Source of the DNA: Bacteroidota bacterium
GTDB lineage: Bacteria; Bacteroidota; Bacteroidia; Bacteroidales; JAAUTT01
DNA length: 64,000 bases
Direction of reading: 5' to 3'
Assembly: GCA_020048915.1 (NCBI GenBank)
Contig: JAIFLU010000041.1
Coordinates: 1 to 64,000 of the forward strand
Positions 60,147-64,000 of the stretch are shown piece by piece (the stretch's first letter is position 1; each line of letters starts with the position of its first letter). The notes under the pieces are model-generated. The model ran no database searches, had not been told where the DNA came from, and saw nothing but the letters and a program-made list of their open reading frames with translations. Made by a program: the position numbers and the translations under genes.

Positions 60147-62042
60147 CTATTCAATCCATATTTTTTGTGCTGAAAATTGAAGTCCACTCTTTGGTTTAAT
60201 GATGTAAACACCAGGATGTTCCGGCAAGTCAATGATTTTTATTCCGGTAAAGGATTGGTTGTCGCTGTATATTGATCGTCCTGTCAAGTTAAAAATATCC
60301 ACTCCATCTATTTTCATATTTTGGCTGTCAATTGTTAACTGACTGGATGCGGGATTAGGGTATATTCGGAACTGATTTTTAAGAACAAAGGCGCTCACTG
60401 CCGACAGGGGAATTCCTGTCAGATTGCGAGTTCTAACCCCATCATAGTTGGTTGATTTATGATTTTTCAACCAGGTAACCAAATCGGTATGCAGTTCATT
60501 TACTTTTTCAGAGTACTGTTTTTTATTTGGATTACTGCCCAGCAGGTTGGTCATTTCATAAGGATCATCCTTCAGGTTGTAAAGCGCATCAACAACTGTT
60601 GATGTAGCAGTATAAGGGATAAACATTTTCCAGGAATCTTTTAAAATCATATACCCCGGAACCTTGTCAGTACCGCTCAACCATTCGGTTACCACATATT
60701 TGCCATGCGTGCTGTCTGTTCCATCAATAAGGCCACGCAGACTTTTACCATCCGAAGCGGGACCAGCCACACCGCAATAATCCAGGATTGTATTATAAAG
60801 ATCAATGTTTGAAACGTAACCATCTACCATTGTTTCAGATTTAATATGGCCGCCTGGAAACCTGATAATAAGGGGAACATGCGCTGACTCTTCCAAAAAC
60901 ACATTCTTTTCGCGCATTCCGTGTGCACCAAGCATTTCGCCATGGTCGCTGGTAAAAATAACCATAGTGTTTTCACTTAGCCCAAGCTCATCCAGTTTAT
61001 CCAGAATTTTTCCAACCCAATCATCTATTTCTTTTACAAGTCCGTAGTAATCTGAAATCAAGTATTTTATCTTCTGAGCATCGCTATATTCAGGATTTTT
61101 CGTCCGTGAATTAGAATTCAGATAAGGCGAATTAGCCATAGGATCGTTAATACTAAAGGGAACAGGCATATTATTAACCGGGAACATATCGGAATAATAT
61201 TTGCTTGGTAGCATTGGCGCATGAGGAAAGTGAAAAGAACAGGTAATACTGAAGGTGGTATTTTTAAGGCGTTCAAGGGCCTCTATCGTTTGCTTTGCCC
61301 TGTATGCTGTGAGTGAATGCTCATCGGGTATTGATATTGTTCCGTGAAGGTCGGGCTGGGCATATGCAATGCCGGAATTATCTGCCTGAGTTTGTGTCAT
61401 TCCATACCGCTTATCCAGGATATTTGGAATATAGGGCCGCTCGGAATAAGTGTCATATAATTCTCCCACGTTAAGAGCTGCCTTCGGGAAAACCTGGTTC
61501 AGATAGTTGTCTTTATAAAAACGTACATCGCTATTTGAAGCAAAAATATACCTCCCGCTGGTTGCATACTTTACCTCATTTTGGTAGCATGAAGCAGCAA
61601 ATTCAGGACAGTGCCATTTTCCATAATACTCGCAATGATATCCGCCATCGTCGGTCAATACCTGATCAAAAGTTTTCTGAGGCATAAAGGAGGGGGACTG
61701 TGGTGTTCCCGAATCTGCCAGACCATTGTTAATGATCCCGTGGTTTTCAACAATGCAGCCGGTAAGAATGGAGGCACGCGCGGGGCCACTAACAGCGCAT
61801 TGAGTATAGGCATTCTTAAACCAAACTCCTTGTTTTGCCAAACGGTCCAGATTAGGCGTCTTCAATATCGTGTTCCCTGCAAGGCTTAAAGCGTCAAACC
61901 TTTGCTGGTCAGTCATAATAAACAGCAGATTTGGCTTTTTTTGTGTTTGTGCCTGAATATCATTATTCAGCAAAAATCCACCAATGGCAATGAAGCCTAA
62001 ATGCAGGCCTTTATAAAAATCAGGTTTCAAATGAAGATGCAT
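60147..62042 (-). CDS. T9SS-secreted serine-type sulfatase
   Basis: This 631-residue protein has a signal peptide (to about residue 32). The S1 sulfatase domain contains 'LLFIMTDQQRFDALSLAGN', the signature SGPARASILTG (Ser85), 'YYGKWHC' and 'VIFTSDHGEMLGAHGM'. A C-terminal sorting domain (about 555-631, FRIYPNPASSQ to AQKIWIE) sets it apart from the other five sulfatases and implies action outside the cell, before import. The catalytic domain is closely related to the sulfatase at 49623-51218, so the same sulfate may be removed both outside and inside the outer membrane. It follows the DUF3823 gene after a 175-base gap with a large hairpin. Confidence 0.92.
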   Translation of the reverse strand: MHLHLKPDFYKGLHLGFIAIGGFLLNNDIQAQTQKKPNLLFIMTDQQRFDALSLAGNTILKTPNLDRLAKQGVWFKNAYTQCAVSGPARASILTGCIVENHGIINNGLADSGTPQSPSFMPQKTFDQVLTDDGGYHCEYYGKWHCPEFAASCYQNEVKYATSGRYIFASNSDVRFYKDNYLNQVFPKAALNVGELYDTYSERPYIPNILDKRYGMTQTQADNSGIAYAQPDLHGTISIPDEHSLTAYRAKQTIEALERLKNTTFSITCSFHFPHAPMLPSKYYSDMFPVNNMPVPFSINDPMANSPYLNSNSRTKNPEYSDAQKIKYLISDYYGLVKEIDDWVGKILDKLDELGLSENTMVIFTSDHGEMLGAHGMREKNVFLEESAHVPLIIRFPGGHIKSETMVDGYVSNIDLYNTILDYCGVAGPASDGKSLRGLIDGTDSTHGKYVVTEWLSGTDKVPGYMILKDSWKMFIPYTATSTVVDALYNLKDDPYEMTNLLGSNPNKKQYSEKVNELHTDLVTWLKNHKSTNYDGVRTRNLTGIPLSAVSAFVLKNQFRIYPNPASSQLTIDSQNMKIDGVDIFNLTGRSIYSDNQSFTGIKIIDLPEHPGVYIIKPKSGLQFSAQKIWIE

Positions 62043-62145
62043 TTAATTTGGTTTTTAAATTGAAAAGGATGATGAAACTATTTTCGTCCACCAATCCTTT
62101 CCAGTAAATGAATTGTAAACCAATCGAAAACAAGGCATGTTATAT

Positions 62146-62200
62146 TATGCAAAGTCGCAAATGCTAACATTCTATATTTAACTCTTTGCGACTTCGCATA
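62146..62200. repeat. Large hairpin between DUF3823 and the first enzyme gene
   Basis: Arms 62146-62161 and 62185-62200 pair at 15 of 16 positions around a 23-base loop. No T run follows on the minus strand. It could stabilise or process the mRNA and so set a different level for the upstream SusC/SusD/DUF3823 part and the enzyme genes, or it may be a mobile palindromic element. Confidence 0.6.
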
Positions 62201-62217
62201 AAAAATTCAGAAAACAC

Positions 62218-62940
62218 CTATTGTTGAAGAACTACAGTTTTGATATTTGTATAATTATACTTTTTAAAAGCATCATTACTGTTTACCCCTCCTCTTACAT
62301 AGTAAGTTCTGTTTGGGTAAACCACTTTTGCCTTTGAAAGAATGGTTATAGGATTTGCGGTAACATTTACCTCATCGTTAGTCAACAAAGCATCAAAAGT
62401 AGCCGCCCCTGCATATTGTGTAGGAGAAATGAACAATCTGTATTTAAACGGAGCGGGAGCAGTAAGGCCATCCACTATATTGCTTGTATACTTGATTGTT
62501 GCCTGAATATACCCCTCTTCGTTAATAAAAGGCTCAGTTACCCATTCTACATTCTGATATGGAGTAACTGTAAAACTCTTCGTAATACTCCCCGAAATAT
62601 CAACAGTATCTCCGGCAATATTGTAAGGATAAAAAGCGCCTTCGATAGGAGTCATTACGTATTTACCTGCGAATATTTTGCTATTTACATAAGAACCATC
62701 CTGTTTTACAGCCAGGTAGGTTGGTGTTATAGCCTGCCCACCTTGTTCTGTTATCCAGGTAAGTTCTTCCATTTTTATCTTCATACTACCCTGCCCCTGA
62801 TCGAATTGAAGTGGAAGTCCACTCGGATCGAGAATTTGCCCCTGAATGGCTGCATTGGGGCCTTCGTAATTATCTTTTTCACAAGAAGATATAGATAATA
62901 CGAAAAATGCCATACAGAGAAAATAAAGTATTTTTTTCAT
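62218..62940 (-). CDS. DUF3823 surface lipoprotein (SusE/F position)
   Basis: This is a 240-residue lipoprotein. I chose ATG 62940 because it gives a clean signal MKKILYFLCMAFFVLSISSC with lipidated Cys20; the frame extends to 62994 but would overlap susD. 'IQGQILDPSGLPLQFDQGQG' and the following Ig-like strands are characteristic of DUF3823, a family encoded right after SusC/SusD pairs. It is expected to be anchored on the outer membrane, bind glycan and help hand it to the SusCD transporter. It lies 47 bases after the SusD stop. Confidence 0.85.
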   Translation of the reverse strand: MKKILYFLCMAFFVLSISSCEKDNYEGPNAAIQGQILDPSGLPLQFDQGQGSMKIKMEELTWITEQGGQAITPTYLAVKQDGSYVNSKIFAGKYVMTPIEGAFYPYNIAGDTVDISGSITKSFTVTPYQNVEWVTEPFINEEGYIQATIKYTSNIVDGLTAPAPFKYRLFISPTQYAGAATFDALLTNDEVNVTANPITILSKAKVVYPNRTYYVRGGVNSNDAFKKYNYTNIKTVVLQQ

Positions 62941-62987
62941 ATTCAAAACTTTAAGTTTTTGTTGAATTAAATTGAACATTTGCTTTA

Positions 62988-64000
62988 TTACCATTGCAAG
63001 TTTTGCTTTAGCAACGGATTACTGACTAATTCACCGCCAGGTATACCGAAATAGTAAAATTTGGTGGCAAAACTAATTCCACTGGCAGCTCTTTCTGCAA
63101 CTCGAGCATCGTAAATATATTTCCCCACGGGGTTACCTGCAGGATTAAGGGTTGCACCTTTAGCAAAAAGGAACGGGCTTAGCATTCTTCGTCTGTAATT
63201 TAATATTTGAGCATCGGCTGTAAACCAACGACGAATGTCCCAATAAAGTTTATGCTCAAATGCCAGTTCTTTATAGCGCTCAACCCGCACAAGCTGCAAA
63301 CCCCGGGTTGGGGCAGCTACAAATGATTTAGGCCCGGTTCCCATGGCCAAACCCGCGTCGGATGATAGTTCTGCTGGGCTTGTCAGTAATGTTGCTCCGG
63401 CCCGATTGCGAATCAGGTTTATTTGGTCGAAAGCATCGGTTTGCATATCAACACCCCCATAATTGGCAACGCCATTCTGCGCTAATTCCAAGGCAGCTTC
63501 GGCACGGTTTAATATAACTTCAGCCAAACGAATGTCTATCCAACTTTGAAAAGATGAATGCAACTTTGTTAAGGAAGGTGTTAAGGTCAGATCGAGCCAT
63601 TTTCTTCCATGAAAACCAGTTATAGTAGTCGTGGTACCTCCGGATGTACCCCATGGCCCATCCATTCCATTTTTCTTAAGCTTTACACCAGTTGATGTTT
63701 CTAAAGGAATTTGAACATATACTCCTTCAGTAGTTGTTAATACATTATTCTTAAACCATGTATTTGAAGCATAGGCGGTTGTTGTTACACCATCATCCTT
63801 TACAAATTTCTGAATTGGCGTTGAAAAATCTATTGCTTCTTTAATTATCCCTTTTCTGATGTCAAGTTCAATTGTTTTATAAGTGTTACCCGGAATTAAA
63901 ATACTTGCTTTTAACCGGGGTTCGGCATTGGCATATAAAGCCTGGGGGCCATCGTAAACAATATAATTGTTGCTGGCATCAACAGTAGCAATTCTTCCTG
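62988..64000 (-). CDS. SusD/RagB family glycan-binding protein (5' end outside window)
   Basis: The frame is open from the right edge (64000) to the stop at 62988, giving about 337 C-terminal residues. No start is present; the first in-frame ATG in the window, at 63665, is internal. C-terminal SusD motifs are clear: 'WIDIRLAEVILNRAEAALEL', 'QINLIRNRAGATLL' and 'LVRVERYKELAFEHKLYWDIRRWF', followed by the short C-terminal segment 'LVSNPLLKQNLQW'. SusD is the lid of the SusCD outer-membrane transporter and binds the oligosaccharide. The SusC partner and any regulator should lie beyond the right edge. This anchors the cluster as a genuine PUL. Confidence 0.92.
   Translation of the reverse strand, partial: GRIATVDASNNYIVYDGPQALYANAEPRLKASILIPGNTYKTIELDIRKGIIKEAIDFSTPIQKFVKDDGVTTTAYASNTWFKNNVLTTTEGVYVQIPLETSTGVKLKKNGMDGPWGTSGGTTTTITGFHGRKWLDLTLTPSLTKLHSSFQSWIDIRLAEVILNRAEAALELAQNGVANYGGVDMQTDAFDQINLIRNRAGATLLTSPAELSSDAGLAMGTGPKSFVAAPTRGLQLVRVERYKELAFEHKLYWDIRRWFTADAQILNYRRRMLSPFLFAKGATLNPAGNPVGKYIYDARVAERAASGISFATKFYYFGIPGGELVSNPLLKQNLQW

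Noticed and set aside
62941-62994. Longer start for the DUF3823 protein at 62994
   Set aside because: It would overlap the end of the SusD gene and put 18 residues before a perfect lipoprotein signal; ATG 62940 is better.
63665-64000. SusD gene starting at the internal ATG 63665
   Set aside because: The frame stays open to the right edge and the upstream translation is continuous; a 225-residue SusD would lack its whole N-terminal half.
1-64000. tRNA genes, rRNA genes, insertion sequences and phage genes
   Set aside because: None could be recognised by reading; no transposase, integrase or tRNA-like cloverleaf was seen, but a covariance-model search was not possible here.

Overview
The window looks like chromosomal DNA of a Bacteroidota (Bacteroidetes) bacterium, probably from the Bacteroidales/Marinilabiliales side and able to live without oxygen. 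The signs are a SusD/DUF3823 pair, type IX secretion (T9SS) C-terminal sorting domains on five proteins, TAnnTTTG-type -7 promoter boxes, an AT-rich sequence, serine-type sulfatases and an oxygen-sensitive glycyl radical enzyme. The species cannot be named from sequence alone.

Left part (1-14.1 kb): the tail of a plus-strand T9SS cargo protein (2-193) converges on a giant minus-strand secreted adhesin-like protein of about 3,640 residues, which has lost or never had a recognisable sorting domain. After a 626-base non-coding stretch comes a two-gene unit: a DoxX-family membrane protein and a Tat-exported Gfo/Idh/MocA oxidoreductase.

Middle part (14.2-27.9 kb): housekeeping genes in small units. 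They are a SpoU-type RNA methyltransferase, sucC, rpmH (small and easily missed), rsmG, an ECF-like sigma factor, a family 2 glycosyltransferase, tgt, an LptF/LptG-type permease, an acyl-CoA carboxyltransferase with its biotin carrier, an unusual Cys4 SDR protein, a glycerophosphodiester phosphodiesterase lipoprotein, a small secreted protein, ispE and thpR. Several strong intrinsic terminators and a good rpmH promoter are visible.

Right part (28-64 kb): a minus-strand polysaccharide utilization locus (PUL) entering from the right edge. In order of transcription it runs: SusD (5' end outside the window), DUF3823 lipoprotein, T9SS sulfatase, T9SS CBM-plus-beta-helix protein, GH92, sulfatase, Tat-exported Gfo/Idh/MocA, two sulfatases, GH92, a 74-residue Cys-containing protein, SASA-type acetylesterase, sodium/solute symporter, GH130, glycyl radical enzyme, its activating enzyme, a T9SS DUF5010-like protein, a T9SS metallophosphoesterase, a GH99-like lipoprotein, sulfatase and GH92. 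One further sulfatase follows, probably with its own promoter.

Three GH92, one GH130 and one GH99-like protein point to an alpha-mannose-rich glycan. Six sulfatases, an esterase and a phosphoesterase suggest it is heavily decorated. The most unusual part is the cytoplasmic module SSS symporter - GH130 - glycyl radical enzyme - activase. It has no microcompartment genes, and the radical enzyme carries a Cys-Gly-Glu active-site motif of the eliminase (lyase/dehydratase) class. I infer that a product released from the glycan is imported and broken down by a radical elimination. The substrate is unknown.
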